Shown piece by piece: positions 20,830 through 32,111 of a stretch of 64,000 nt of DNA. Within the stretch, counting starts at the first letter, position 1. Every line of letters starts with the position of its first letter. Below the pieces are notes generated by a model. It saw nothing but the letters and a program-made list of their open reading frames with translations, searched no databases and was not told the origin of the DNA. The DNA lies in NCBI GenBank assembly GCA_001600635.1, contig BCKL01000037.1, positions 30,185 through 94,184 on the forward strand. Direction: 5' to 3'. A program made the position numbers and the translations under genes. The stretch comes from Leucosporidium creatinivorum. Its lineage: Eukaryota; Basidiomycota; Microbotryomycetes; Leucosporidiales; Leucosporidiaceae.

Positions 20830-23800
20830 AAACCGAACATTGCACGTATTGAGCAAACCTCGGCATCGAAACATAGCTAACTACATCACCGAACGAGCTA
20901 CGACGCCTGCCTCGATCCAATCGCCGCCCTCGCCTTCTTCAGGCTACTCTTCAATTTGGCCCTCTCCAACGGCGGCAGCTCCATCAAACTTCGAGCTCCC
21001 TCTCCCTTCGGGCGGCCCGTCCGATCCTTCTTGATGAAGCCCTCAAGCTCGAGCTCCTCGAGCAGAGCCAACTCGAGGATCGCTTCGACCGAGTCGACGC
21101 CGAGAGCGAGGAGGATGGGAGCGAATTGGCCGAGCGAGGGAAAGAGCGCGGTGAGGAAGGAGGTAAGCGAGGCGAGGAAGGTAGAGTCGGCCTGAGGATC
21201 AGGAGGTAGTGGACGTGTTGGAGGTGTTCTGGAGGGGCGAGGCGTGGGAAGGAAGGAGGAGGTTCGGCGTTTCGAGTACGGCGAACGGGTGGAGGAGGAG
21301 GCGTTGAGGGCGTCGCTGCTGCTTCTGCTCAAGGTGCGTTGGCGCTTCCTCTTCAGCTCCACTAGCGCATCGGGCTCTGAGCTCTCATCGCTCGACTCGC
21401 CCTGCTCCCTTCCCTCGGCTCTCCTCCTGCGACCAGGGCGATGGACGTGGGGCTTCTGCGGAGCCTTCCAAGGCCCCATCTCTTCCTTCGACATTGGACC
21501 ATGGTTGTGTCTCGTCTCTACGTGAGTGACCTTCCACTCCTCCGAGCCGTTCCTCCTCGGTGTGACCTCGACCTCGATGCGAAAGGGGCAGCGTGTCGCC
21601 CGAGCCGCGGTTCTCTTGCCGAGCTGGCAGGTGAAGGAGAACCGACCTTCCTTGAGAGTGGTGTAGACCAGAACTCGGAAGCCGCGATCGTAGGCGGCCT
21701 TTGACGCCGTGACGTGAAGGTCGGAGCGCGAGGAAAAGACGTCGCCGACTTGTGGGGGAGGGCGTGCTGAGGTCGAGGGGTCGAGTGGCGGGAGAGTATG
21801 GAGGCTTGTCTTTGCCGCCGGGAGAGGGGTAGGAGAGGGCGGTTGGGAGAGCTGCTGACGCTTGCCGGCCGCCGACTTGCTCCTCTCGGCGAGAGGCTTG
21901 TCGTCTGCGAAGCAGCAGGGTCAGCTCTACGAGCGATGCGGCGATCCGCGGATGTACACACCGTCCGAGCTCGTATCGAAGCTCCTCCTCTTCATTCTCG
22001 GAAGCAACATCACATCGCTGGAGCTCTCGTCGGAGTCCGAGCTGGCCGCCGAGGGGTCTGACCATTGCTCTCGAGGCTTCAGAGGAGCGCCGGTGAGAGT
22101 CGTAGCGTCTGCGAATGTGCTTGGTGAGTCTCCGAGATTCTGGAACCAGGCGAGGCGATGACTTACCCTCCTGATCCTCGGCATCGCTCTTGGAGATGGC
22201 TTGCTTTGTCCACGGGTGGTTGTGCTCCAGCCTGCTCGCCTCGGCGCTTACGACCCACTTGCCCTTCGACCTCACGGCGGCAATCGAGAAGCGGCAGCTT
22301 TCCTTCTTCCGCAGGGAGCACTCGGCGCGGAGAGTCGACTCGGAGTCGGTGTTCTTCCACATCGAGAGCCCGAACGCGTTGAGGTGGGCTTTGTAGCAGG
22401 CGTTGTGGAAAGCGGCAAAGGAGCTGAACGACTGTCCATCTCGTGGGAGAAGCGCGAGAGCCTTGTCGAGAGCCTTCTTCTGCACGCGCGGAGGTTAGCA
22501 TTGCGAGCCTAAGTCGTCAGCGAAAGTAAGGGCGCACGTTGAGCGTAACTGAGCTCGACATGGATGCTGCTGCTGATCCTTCCTGGCTCAGTGATCCGGA
22601 TGGAGGGATCGAGGGAAGCAGCGAGAGCGACGGCGCAGGTTGCGGTTGAGGCGGAGGCCGGACGACGAGGGAGGCTGACGTTGCAGACTTCCCCTGGAAT
22701 GCTGAGCCTGTGTCGGTGGATTTGCCCATGCAAGAAGGATCAATGCCGTCCGAGGATGGTTTGACGCTTGCGGTAGCGAGGGGCTGGCGAGGAGAAGCAG
22801 TCGGGACCTTCAAGTTCGGGCAAGGTGAGCAATCGCCGTGCGAGGGTGATATCCTCGAAGGGGCCGATGTGGGCTTCTTCGGGAGCTGTAGGTAGCAAGA
22901 AACGGTTAGATGTGATCTGTGGAAGCTCGAAGAGTCACCTACACCAAGAGGACGGGAAGGAAGAGGGTGTTGAGGGCGTTGAGGGAGCGCTCTTGGCGCT
23001 GTAGCGGGAGGTGGCTTGGCGAGGATCTACAGATTCTACAGAGGTCAGCGTCTGGTCGGAAACACTCCAGAGCTCAGAGCGTACCTCGACCGGCTTGGAG
23101 GGACGAGGGCACGTGGGAAGCTCGGCTCGAGACGGCTCGGCGATGACGGGCGCCGCTGCTGGGGGCGGCGGCTGGATAGCTGTGACCGGTGGAGCGGTAG
23201 AAGTCTGCGTAGCAGAAGAACTCTCAGCATCTATCCGGACAGAGCGAAAGCGTGCAACAGACTCACTGCGACCAACGATGGCGCAACAGCAGGAGGAAGT
23301 CGAGGCTTGAAAGTGGGAGCTGAGGTCTTGCTGGGCTCCATCTGCTTCGTCATAGCCAATGTGAGCTTATTACAAGCTGGAGAGATGACCGTCGACTCAC
23401 CGACTGGGTTGCATGAGGAGGAAGGCGCGGCTTGAACGGTGTTCGCGCTCGGTCGGCCTGTCCAGGGCAAGATGAGCTGCTGTCTAGCTGAGCTTGGAGG
23501 ACCAGTACTTGCCTCGGCTCCCTGTAGGTCGATAGAAGGCTTGACGTCCTCTGCAGCAGCTGTACTCGAGCTCGACACGACACTCTTGCTCCTCACGCCG
23601 GCGGGCCCTCGACAAGCTTCCTCGAGCCAAGCCAGCGGTCAACGTCCATGTCGGGCATCTGATGCGGTACAGAGTCGTTAGGTGCTGGCGTTCGTCATTC
23701 GCTCCACCTGCATCGCTCACCTCGCTCGTCGCATCTGCTCCACCCCTCGTCTCAAGCTCCGCGCTGGCTCGCGACTCGCCGCTCGGGGCTGTACTCCAGG

Positions 23801-24095
23801 CGAAGGATCTACTGGCCAAGCACGAGGCCTCGGCGCATGCTGTACTGCTACACTCAGCGCCGGGGAAGCTAAGCGAACTTGTTGTTGTTGCGGGAGAGCT
23901 AGAGGCCGGTGCACGGCGGACGCTGACGCTGCGGTTGAAGCTGTAGGCGAGTAGGAAGTTGGCTGAGCAGGCGGAGGTTGTCCTACAGGGTCAAAGGAGC
24001 GTTTCCACTTGGCTTTCGAAGCCATTGACGGCGAGCTGAAGAGACGAGGCAGACGAGCAGCGAGTGGTAGGTAGGAGAGAGGCGAAAGAGCGGCG
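20830..24095 (-). repeat. Right arm of inverted gene duplication A/C
   Basis: This arm is the reverse-complement partner of 320-4010. The ends of the arm, including the 5' leader with GCCTCGTCTCTTCAGCTCGC and the 3' flank with GTGATGTAGT.AGCTAT, are the most alike. The centre is shortened by loss of one zinc domain and of part of the Pro/Ser-rich linker. Confidence 0.75.
20898..24025 (-). CDS. Family member C: inverted copy of gene A with two zinc domains
   Basis: The start MASKAKWKRSFDPVG at 24025 and about 45 following codons nearly equal gene A. Zinc domain 1 (about 22460-22170) runs ALALLPRDGQSFSSFAAFH ... CSLRKKESCRFSIAAV ... KWVVSAEASRLEHNHPW. Domain 2 (about 21770-21480) runs QVGDVFSSRSDLH ... 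FTCQL ... CPFRIEVEV ... EEWKVTHVETRHNHGPM. The C-terminal SAM-like segment and the ELPPLERAKLKSSLKKARAA tail (21200-20900) are nearly those of A. The middle zinc domain of A is absent. In the first exons, a one-base loss (near 23780) and a five-base gain (near 23620) relative to A break the shared frame, so the N-terminal coding part is probably decayed or mis-sequenced while the zinc domains remain open. Confidence 0.6.
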
Positions 24096-24341
24096 ATGGG
24101 AAGCCTTGTCGGCGCTGATGTTGCTCGTCAAGGTTGTCGGCCGGCTGCGCTACATTTCTCTACAGTATCAGAAACATCTATAGAGCTCCACTGTAGCGGT
24201 CCGAGTCCCTAAGAAGCTCGACGCGCTGCTGAACCGTTTTCGCCGAACAGGCTGCTCTGCGCCGACAGCTCTCATTACTCTCTCGAAGCGTAGGATCAGC
24301 GAACCGATTACTACTAGACTAAGAGAACACACTGGTAGTCT
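24096..24341. other. Spacer between 5' flank of C and 3' end of D
   Basis: Short spacer upstream of gene C and downstream of gene D. CTGTAG/CTACAG words appear at about 24160-24200. No RNA gene or exon is recognised. Confidence 0.4.
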
Positions 24342-26052
24342 CTACGCAGCAGAGAGAGCTCCCAGTCCCTCTTTCACTCCCTCCAAAACCAATTCCGGCA
24401 CCCCCTCGGCGTCCAGCAGCTCAATCACTTTCTCCAAGTTGGTCTTGGCCATCTTCATCAAGTAGGCAGGATTACAGCTGCCGATGGCGAGGAACTCTTC
24501 GACGTAGTGGTCGCCTAGGGTAGGACACTCGGGAATGAGCTGGTTGAGGAAGTCTTGGAGGGAGTCGTTCGCCGAGAAGGTACGAGGGAGAGGGCTGGCC
24601 GAGTTGTGGTCGGTCGAGTGGGGTTGAGCCTGGGTAGACGAGGACCTATCGGAGGCTCGGGGCGAGAGGACGAGGAGAGGAGAGGACGTATCCCGACGGC
24701 GGCGCTTGGCGCTGGCGTTGGCGGAGGGGAGGGAAGATTCGGAAGGCTGGATGACGGGAAGGGCAGGAGTAGGATCGCGCTCGCGCTTCATTGGATGAGG
24801 CGGAGAGAGGGAAGGCGACCGAAGCTGTGCCGGCGCCCTGGGCTCGCTCACCTGCGAGGTTGAAGTCAACGATCAGTTCGGCGAGACTCGCGGGATCACG
24901 TACGAGAGGGAGCACGAGATCCTGTCCAACATCCGTTTTGACGCCGAGCTCTGGCTCAACCCTATTGCTCCTCTCCCTCTGCCTGCCTTGCTCCATCGCT
25001 CTCGGCGTACCCATCAGTATCGCCGAGCTGGCTCCCTTCCCGAGGGCATGGCTGTGAGAAGCATACTGCTCCATGACGACAACCTGCCCAGTGCTCTTGA
25101 CGTCGACGTCGATGAACCAACCACACTTAGCAGCCGTCGTCTTCGCCGAGCAGTAGCGAAGCCCGCTCTCCTCTCCTGCCGACTCGGAACGAACCGAGAA
25201 GCCCTGCTCTTGCGCCCAGGCGTTGATGTACGTGTCGAACTGATTGACAGTGCGGAAGGTGCAAAGGGAGCTGGAGAGGGGGGTCGAGACGGTCGAGGGA
25301 GCGGAGGAGCTGGAGGAAGGAGAGGCTGGGAGGAGACGAGAAGTGCGAGGGGGACGAGGGCGTAGTCTGAGGCTGGGCGCGGTCTGTATCATGATGAGCG
25401 GTCAGCGGGTGAATGAGACCAATGCTGGTGAGAGGACAGGCATACCGAACGAGGCTCCCTCTCCGTGCCGCTGCCGATCAAGAAGCGCAGCTTCTGCGCC
25501 GAGTTGAGCAGAGCATCCGCCGACTCGTCGCCCAGTGCGCGCTTTACATCGGCAACTACACCATCCTGAGCAGCCTTTCTATCAGGAGGCGGGATGTTGG
25601 CCAGCCCGCCGCACCTCTCGATCGACTTGAGCTCGTTGAGGGCGTATCCGAGGAGGTTGGCTCGGCGCTGATAGATCATGCCCTCTTGCACCGAGATTTC
25701 GGAAGGCGACAGCGGTAGAAGAGGGTGATTGTGCTTGAGCAACACGGCGACGACCTTCTCGGCGCATTGACTGCTGTCATACGCGATTTGAACGGCGCAG
25801 GAAGGGGAGGAGGAGCGGCTGCAGGTGGCGCAAGAGAGGACGATATTGTGCAGGTGGGTGCTCTCCTTCACCAGGAAGCCTTTACGTTCTAGCGCGTGCT
25901 TGAGGGTCAGTCGACTGGGATGTGCAGCGCGTGAGGCGCGAGGTGGACTCACGAGCGTGCTCGGCCCAGGCGAGGCGTGCGCTCCTGCTGTTGTCCCAGA
26001 GCGGCCAGCAGGATCCCACCTCGAAGGTCTGAAGCGGTGGTGCCATCTCCAT
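24342..26052 (-). CDS. Family member D: two FAR1-like domains, divergent C-terminus
   Basis: The start is probably the ATG at 26052 (MEMAPPLQTFEVGSCWPLW), joining by an intron to a first zinc domain: ERKGFLVKES, LSCATC, SPSCAVQIAYDS and LLKHNHPL (about 25890-25720). A second, FAR1-like domain (about 25270-25030) has FDTYINAWAQEQGFSVRSES, YCSA, KCGWFIDVDV, QVVVMEQYASHSHAL. This is the copy most like canonical FAR1 (GFSVR...C...C.W...HxH). The C-terminal segment (about 24560-24345) DFLNQLIPECPTLGDHYVEEF ... LLDAEGVPELVLEGVKEGL is helical and SAM-like but clearly diverged from the other members, and a basic KRRRRD stretch precedes it. Splice joins between 24870 and 25430 are tentative. Confidence 0.6.
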
Positions 26053-26598
26053 ATTGTTGTAAGAGAGCAAGAGGCGGGAAGGGCGAGTCGAACGAGTCGA
26101 AAGCTTGCAGAAAGTGCTCCAAGTCTCCGAACGCGATCGAGGGCGAGCGCGTCGGCTTGGTGGGAGATATACGGGGGTTTTGGGCGTATGCACTGCTTTA
26201 GACGGCGCGAGGGAAGCATTAGCGAGGATTCAGTCGTGTCGGAAAGTGGACGGACCCTGTGCTCACCGAGATCTACGCCGAGCGATTCTAGGAGAAGACA
26301 GAGAGTCCGTGCGTGCGAGCAGGAGATTGCTCCTGAGTATCCAACGAGCTTTCTAGGCCACTGTCCCAACCCCTCGAAAGCTCAACGCCGAGAAATAGCT
26401 CATGAGCGGAACAGCTCGTTCAACGGCTCGTGGGCGGCGGCAGCAAGTAGCTGCAGTACACCAGCGGATAGCCGAGAGCAAGTTTCGAGCGTCTACAGAT
26501 CCCATGCTGTGCTGTAGTAAAGTCGAAGTTGGCGACAGATCGGCCGGAGCCAACCAATTCGCTCCTTGTCTTCCGCCTTCTTGGTCTCATTTTTCGGC
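26053..26598. promoter_or_regulatory. Divergent spacer, genes D and E
   Basis: The 546-bp region between two divergent family members holds no recognisable gene. TACAG/CTGTAG words occur at about 26450-26520. Longer open frames here on both strands have no domain similarity. Confidence 0.4.
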
Positions 26599-28141
26599 AT
26601 GGCTACATATCCTCGCTACGGAGACAAGTTCTACAGTATAACTGACTGCAAGCTCGCTCTCTACCACGCTGCTCGTACGTACAATTCGCCTTTCTCGGCG
26701 CGCGTTTAGTGTTGGCTGATACTCCTTCGCTCATCACAGTCGGCTCACTGGGTGCGCCTCGTCGTCAAGCGCGGGGACGCTGTTTCCTACCAGTTCATCT
26801 GCGATGCTCTGGGCTATGCACGCTGCTGCTCCATGTCCTTCGCCGCCAAGCTCGAGGGCAAACACGCCTGGGTGATTCGCGAGGCACGTCTGCAGCACTC
26901 TCACGCGTTCACCGAAGAAGACTATGTTAAAGCCGCTAAAAGCTCTGCTGCCGCTATCAAGGCTTTGCGGAAACAGCTACGCAAGGAGAAGCGCAAGCGC
27001 CGAGCTGCCGATTCGGCGGAGGAGAGTCAGCTCGACTCAGAGGTCGATTCGGCCGACAATTTCGACTCTGACAACGCACGGGATAAGCTGATTGCGCGCT
27101 CTGTCACGTCCTCAACCACCAATGAGCCCCTGCCGAAGTCTCAGGCGGTTGTCAAGGAGATCGCCGAGCTGATTTCTCGTTATGTGAGTCTTCTTTTCTG
27201 TGCCAACTCGGGGTTTGATGGACCCCGCCTGCGAATCTTCTTCTGGCTAGCTGACCTGACATCTCTCCCTCGCCTCACAGGACGGCATCCTTCCTTTCCC
27301 GAGCGCCGACATGACCTTCGCCGACTTGCGCGATCTGCTCATATATACCTATGCTTCTGCCCAGCAACATCACTTCCAAGTCTATCGTCAAGGACCCATG
27401 AGCAAGGGCGGCACCCATATCCGGCTCTCCTGCCACCTCAGCCACAACATGCACCAGCCGAAGCCACAATGCTTCGCCCGCTTTCACTTCGTGCGGGGCC
27501 GCAACGGACGATGGGGCAGGGTCGACGATATGTACAGCAAGCATACGCATACTACGCTGGACGACCGAGGCAAGAAGATCGCTCCTTCGCCTCCACCAAC
27601 TGCAGACGAGAAGACCCCCTCGGGCAGGGTTCACCGAGCGCGAGTCGCCGCGATTCAGGCGCCTCCCGCCCGGCGTTCAAGCTCATCCGCCTCATCTTAT
27701 TTTCGTTGTGCCCCTTCTTCCTCCTACGCTTCTTCCTCCTCCTCCGGCTCTTCCTCGGACAGCGACTCGGACGACGAACCCGACGATTCCTCCCGCTCAG
27801 CATCTCCGACTCTGCGCTCCTCCTCCCTCATCGTCATCTCGCCCTACACCGCTCCCCGTGCTCCTCTTCCCTCCCTCTCCGACCACCCTTTCCTCCCCAC
27901 CCTCATCTCCTTTCTCACCTCTCTCAACCCTCGTCTCTCGGCCCTCGCTCCTCCCCTCCTCCACCAAGCTCGAATCGACTCCTTCGACCGTCTCGCCGTC
28001 TTCCTGAGCCTCAGTGATAATGTGCGCGATCTTATGGTGAGCGAGCTGAGAGGAGTGGGTGCTGGGCAGAGCTATGTGTTGAAGAGGGAGGTGAAGAGGC
28101 TGAGGGAGGCGGGTTGGGGGGTGGAGAGAGCGAGAGACTGA
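26599..28141 (+). CDS. Family member E: two zinc domains plus SAM-like C-terminus
   Basis: Probable start at 26599 (MATYPRYGDKFYSITDCKLALYHAA), whose GDKFYS..F-like helix fits the front of a family zinc domain. Its continuation SAHWVRLVVKRG ... FICDALGYARCCSMSF ... HAWVIREARLQHSHAF lies after an intron ending at 26739. With the obvious splice sites the phase is off by one base, so the exon 1 junction or start is uncertain. A basic coiled segment (IKALRKQLRKEKRKRR) follows. Domain 2 starts after the intron at 27184-27280: DMTFADLRDLLIYTYASAQ ... LSCHLS ... CFARFHFV ... RWGRVDDMYSKHTHTT. The SAM-like end is FLPTLISFLTSLNPRLSALA ... IDSFDRLAVFLSLSDNVRDLM. The DNA-binding role is inferred. Confidence 0.65.
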
Positions 28142-28771
28142 TGGAGGGCATGGTCTTCGCGACTGGCAATGCAATAGCGGGATTGGCGCTAGTCCTATAG
28201 GATGTGGAGGGGCGATGGGAGGTAGCCGGACTGCGAAGGACGGGATCGCCGAGATTCAGAGCTACCTCCAGTGGGCGCTGGGGAGTCGCTAGGGAGTCAC
28301 GATTGTGGGAAAAATTGTGTGAATCATCTCAGATCGCTCTTGGAGGCTATTCTGCACCGCCCTGCGTCGAGACCAAGCGAGCAAGCGAGCTCACACAGCT
28401 CGGCGCCGAGCAGCTCCCGACTTCGGCTTTCAAGGGCTGGTGGGACTCACCGCAGCTTGAATACCAGAGTGTTGTGAGTTCATTGAGCTACTCTCTGACC
28501 AGCGTCAGCTACGCCACTGTCAAACCGCTGACCCCTAACGCTCGACCCTTCAGCGCTCGGACCAGCTTCCGTCCCCCCCTTGTGCTCCGACCACATCCAC
28601 CCCCTTCGCTCGCTTCGTCTCTGCGCCGGCTTTCGAGCGACCCACAGCACTACAGCAACCACATCACTCGACTACAACTTCTCCACTGCAGCCCCGCTCT
28701 CTCCTTGCCAGCGCCTCTTCGCCTCATCTCGCTCAAAGCGCCTTCGTCTCGCTTCGGTCAGCTCTTCGACG
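28142..28771. other. Spacer upstream of gene F
   Basis: This lies between the stop of E and the ATG at 28772. An open frame across part of it has no recognisable domain. A CT-rich stretch before the ATG (28540-28770) resembles the leaders of other genes here. No RNA gene is seen. Confidence 0.4.
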
Positions 28772-31713
28772 ATGGGGCAACAGCATCAGCAGACTTCCGA
28801 GCACTTCCACCACATGAAAAAGCCCGCCTCCAGCGAGGATCCGAGAGCGCCGGAGCGCCGGAATGCGACGAACGGCAGCAACGCGAGCGGAGGAGGGGGG
28901 TCGTTCAAAGATGGTCGAGCTGGAGCTGGTACCCAGAAGCTGGAGCAGAGCATGAGTGAGAAGGATAAGGAGGTGCAGATTGCGACCAGCTCGGCGCAGG
29001 AGAAGCCATCGCCGGCGAGACTTACCGGCGGCGCTGCTCAAGTGAGTGCTGCTGCATGCCGGAGCTCGCCTTGTAATTGAATTGGAGCTCACACCCTTCG
29101 GCGATCTACAGACAGCAAGAGCGACTCCGGTACTCGTCCTGTCTCCCTCGCCAGCCTCGTCCCGCACCGCTTCCCCAATCCCCTCTCCCGCCGCCGAGCC
29201 GGCAGCGACCAGTCCTCAGAGCTACGCCTCGAAGGAAGCGTTCTACACCTCCGTCCGCGAGTCCGTCAAAGCCTCTCACGGCGTTACGATCTGGCGTTAC
29301 AACGAGACGGCGCACTACGCCATCGTCGTTTGCGGAAGGAAGCAGGCGACGGGCTGCGAATGGAGGATGAGGGTCGATTGGGAGGGGGGTGGAGAGGACG
29401 AGAAGTGGGTGGTGAATAAGGAGAAGAGTTGTCTTGAGCATCAGCATGAGGAGAAGAGTTGCGAGACTCGGCTCAGAGGTCAGAGGTCCAGATTGGCGGG
29501 AGACGAGGAGGGTGAGCTTATGACGCCTTCAATTGCTTCGAGCGGGGCGTGTGAGCTGATCCATCTCGTACTGTTTCCTACAGACCCGGATACGAGCTCT
29601 AGCGACTGTCCAGACGGCAAGGAGCGCATCTCGGCGCACGCTGGATCGTCGTCTTTGCCCGCTAAGCGCACCAGCGCCAGAGTTGTAGGCCGCTGTGCTG
29701 GCGAAAGGTCAAATTATTGGGCAGAGAAGCTGACCTCTGTTCCTCGCGCCACGCAGCATCCTCCGCCTTCGCATTCTCACACCGAGCACCGTTCGGCCTT
29801 TGAGTAGCGCAAAACGAGACCAAACTGGTCCCAGCTGAACATTTCGTGGGCGTAGAACATGAAGACGATGCCGGTAAGGAAGAGTGAGAGTGGTGATGGA
29901 GTCGAAATGTGTAGCGCAAAACGAGACCAAACTGGTCCCAGCTGAACATTTCGTGGGCGNNNNNNNNNNNNNNNNNNNNNNNNNNNNNNNNNNNNNNNNN
30001 NNNNNNNNNNNNNNNNNNNNNNNNNNNNNNNNNNNNNNNNNNNNNNNNNNNNNNNNNNNNNNNNNNNNNNNNNNNNNNNNNNNNNNNNNNNNNNNNNNNN
30101 NNNNNNNNNNNNNNNNNNNNNNNNNNNNNNNNNNNNNNNNNNNNNNNNNNNNNNNNNNNNNNNNNNNNNNNNNNNNNNNNNNNNNNNNNNNNNNNNNNNN
30201 NNNNNNNNNNNNNNNNNNNNNNNNNNNNNNNNNNNNNNNNNNNNNNNNNNNNNNNNNNNNNNNNNNNNNNNNNNNNNNNNNNNNNNNNNNNNNNNNNNNN
30301 NNNNNNNNNNNNNNNNNNNNNNNNNNNNNNNNNNNNNNNNNNNNNNNNNNNNNNNNNNNNNNNNNNNNNNNNNNNNNNNNNNNNNNNNNNNNNNNNNNNN
30401 NNNNNNNNNNNNNNNNNNNNNNNNNNNNNNNNNNNNNNNNNNNNNNNNNNNNNNNNNNNNNNNNNNNNNNNNNNNNNNNNNNNNNNNNNNNNNNNNNNNN
30501 NNNNNNNNNNNNNNNNNNNNNNNNNNNNNNNNNNNNNNNNNNNNNNNNNNNNNNNNNNNNNNNNNNNNNNNNNNNNNNNNNNNNNNNNNNNNNNNNNNNN
30601 NNNNNNNNNNNNNNNNNNNNNNNNNNNNNNNNNNNNNNNNNNNNNNNNNNNNNNNNNNNNNNNNNNNNNGGGTCGGCGAGAGAGGAAAAGCGAACGTACA
30701 GAAGCGTCGTAGTGAGAACTCAAGCGCCAGCTCCCCGTCACTCGCCCGCCAGCGAATACCGATCTTCGGCCTCGCCTCGCGTTCAGCCTACGCCAAAACC
30801 TCAAAGCTCCATGGTCGTAAGTTGTAGGCTTTTCAGCTCAGTCTCCAGCGTTGTACTGACTGTGTTCTATTCTACAGCACATTCCGAACGCTCCCAAAGT
30901 CGGAGACCGCTACGCCGACGTCGCTGCCGCTCTCGCCTACTACGAGTCTCACGTCGTCCTACCAAGTGTCGCTGGCTTGCAATCGGCGTGCAGGACATGG
31001 TCGTCCTCTCTGCAGCTATCGAATTGTGCTTTTCCCGGATGAGAAGCGCGGATGCTGGCGCGTCGACAAGAGCTCCAATCTCCACCACAACTATGGACCG
31101 GTGCAGCAGATCCTGAAGGACCCCAGCTGGAGGCCTCACAGCAGGAACAATTGGCGAGAGCGACAAAGGAAGCGCGCGAGGAGAACGGTGGTGACCGGAT
31201 TTCGGCGCTGGCAGCTGTTTGCTTCGCTGAAGCCTTATTCCACAGGTGAGCGACTCGGACGACGCCGAGAGTAGCAGCTCAGAGGTGGAAGAGGAGGAGG
31301 ACTCTCCGGTCGTCAGCCGCTCGATCAAGCCTCGCCCCTCGGCGCCCGCTCCTCGCCTTTCGACTGCCTCTGTGCTCCCCGTCCATCGCCCTAGCGTCGC
31401 CCCCACCCCCATCTGTCTTCCCTCCTCCTCTAGCTCGAGCTTCCTCCCGACTCTCAGCCTCTTCGTCACCTCCCTTCACCCCTCGCTCGGCGCTCTCGCC
31501 TCGACGCTGCACCAAGGCGGACTCAGCGACCTTTCGCTCCTCGTGCGTTTCATCGGAATGGACGGTGATCTGAGAGATCGGGTCTTGTTGGAGATGAATG
31601 TGGGATTGCTGCAGAGGAGGTTGGTGAGGAAGGTGCTGAGGGAAGCGAAGGAGAAGGGGTGGGAGATCGGCGTGAGGGAGGTTCATCATCAGCAGGATGT
31701 GCAGGGGTGGTAA
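28772..31713 (+). CDS. Family member F, interrupted by the assembly gap
   Basis: The start is MGQQHQQTSEHFHHMKKPAS at 28772. After an intron, zinc domain 1 (about 29220-29455) reads YASKEAFYTSVRESVKASHG ... VVCGRKQATGCEWRMRVDW ... KWVVNKEKSCLEHQHEEK. Beyond the N gap, domain 2 (about 30880-31140) has HIPNAPKVGDRYADVAAAL, ACNRRAGHGRPLCSYRIVLF, CWRVDKSSNLHHNYG and a diverged QQILKDPSWRP motif. The SAM-like end (31440-31650) has FLPTLSLFVTSLHPSLGALA and LSDLSLLVRFIGMDGDLRDR. The frame slips once within domain 2 near 30960. Whether the two sides of the gap are one gene is inferred from domain order; two genes are possible. Confidence 0.52.
29804..29959. repeat. 107-bp tandem repeat running into the gap
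   Basis: A unit beginning GTAGCGCAAAACGAGACC starts at 29804 and again at 29911 (period 107 bp). The second copy is cut by the N run after 49 bases, which are identical to the first copy. The period is not a multiple of three, so the array cannot be one continuous coding repeat. The array probably caused the assembly break. Confidence 0.85.
29960..30669. other. Assembly gap (710 N)
   Basis: A continuous run of N. Open frames reported across it are artefacts. Its true length and content are unknown; the left edge lies inside a tandem repeat. Confidence 0.99.
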
Positions 31714-32111
31714 AAAAACTAGCCCGGACTTTGTACATAGCTTGGCCTCGCAGCGCAGCTCAGTCCTTGATCGTTCGAGTTCGGCGGTGGCGAGCGCGAG
31801 CTCACCGCCGAGACAAGGCTTTGACTAGCTGCAGCCGTACAGTACTACACCAGTGTCTACGTATAGCTCTTCGGCTCGCTTAAGCTGTCAGGACACACGA
31901 AGAGCTAGAATTGTTCTCCCCTCGAACAGCTTCGAGAGCGAAACGAGCAGCTCGACCGCCGCTTGCCCTCTTCCACATCCCTCGCTTCTGTTCTCTTCGC
32001 TCTTCGTACTCTGCAACAGCCCTAGAAACGCTCTTGCATCTTTCTCCTACTCTCGTACATCACCCTCATCTCCACGGACGCCGCCGTCTCTGATTCGTTT
32101 CACCCTAAAGC
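31714..32111. other. Spacer between genes F and G
   Basis: An A-run follows the stop of F (31712-31720). The remainder, including the CT-rich stretch 31960-32100 before the next ATG, shows no exon I can support. TACAG/GTAG words occur near 31835-31865. Confidence 0.4.

Noticed and set aside
29662-31116. Long open frames of about 380-410 codons across the N run on both strands
   Set aside because: They exist only because N codons read as open; the real flanking sequence holds parts of gene F and a tandem repeat.
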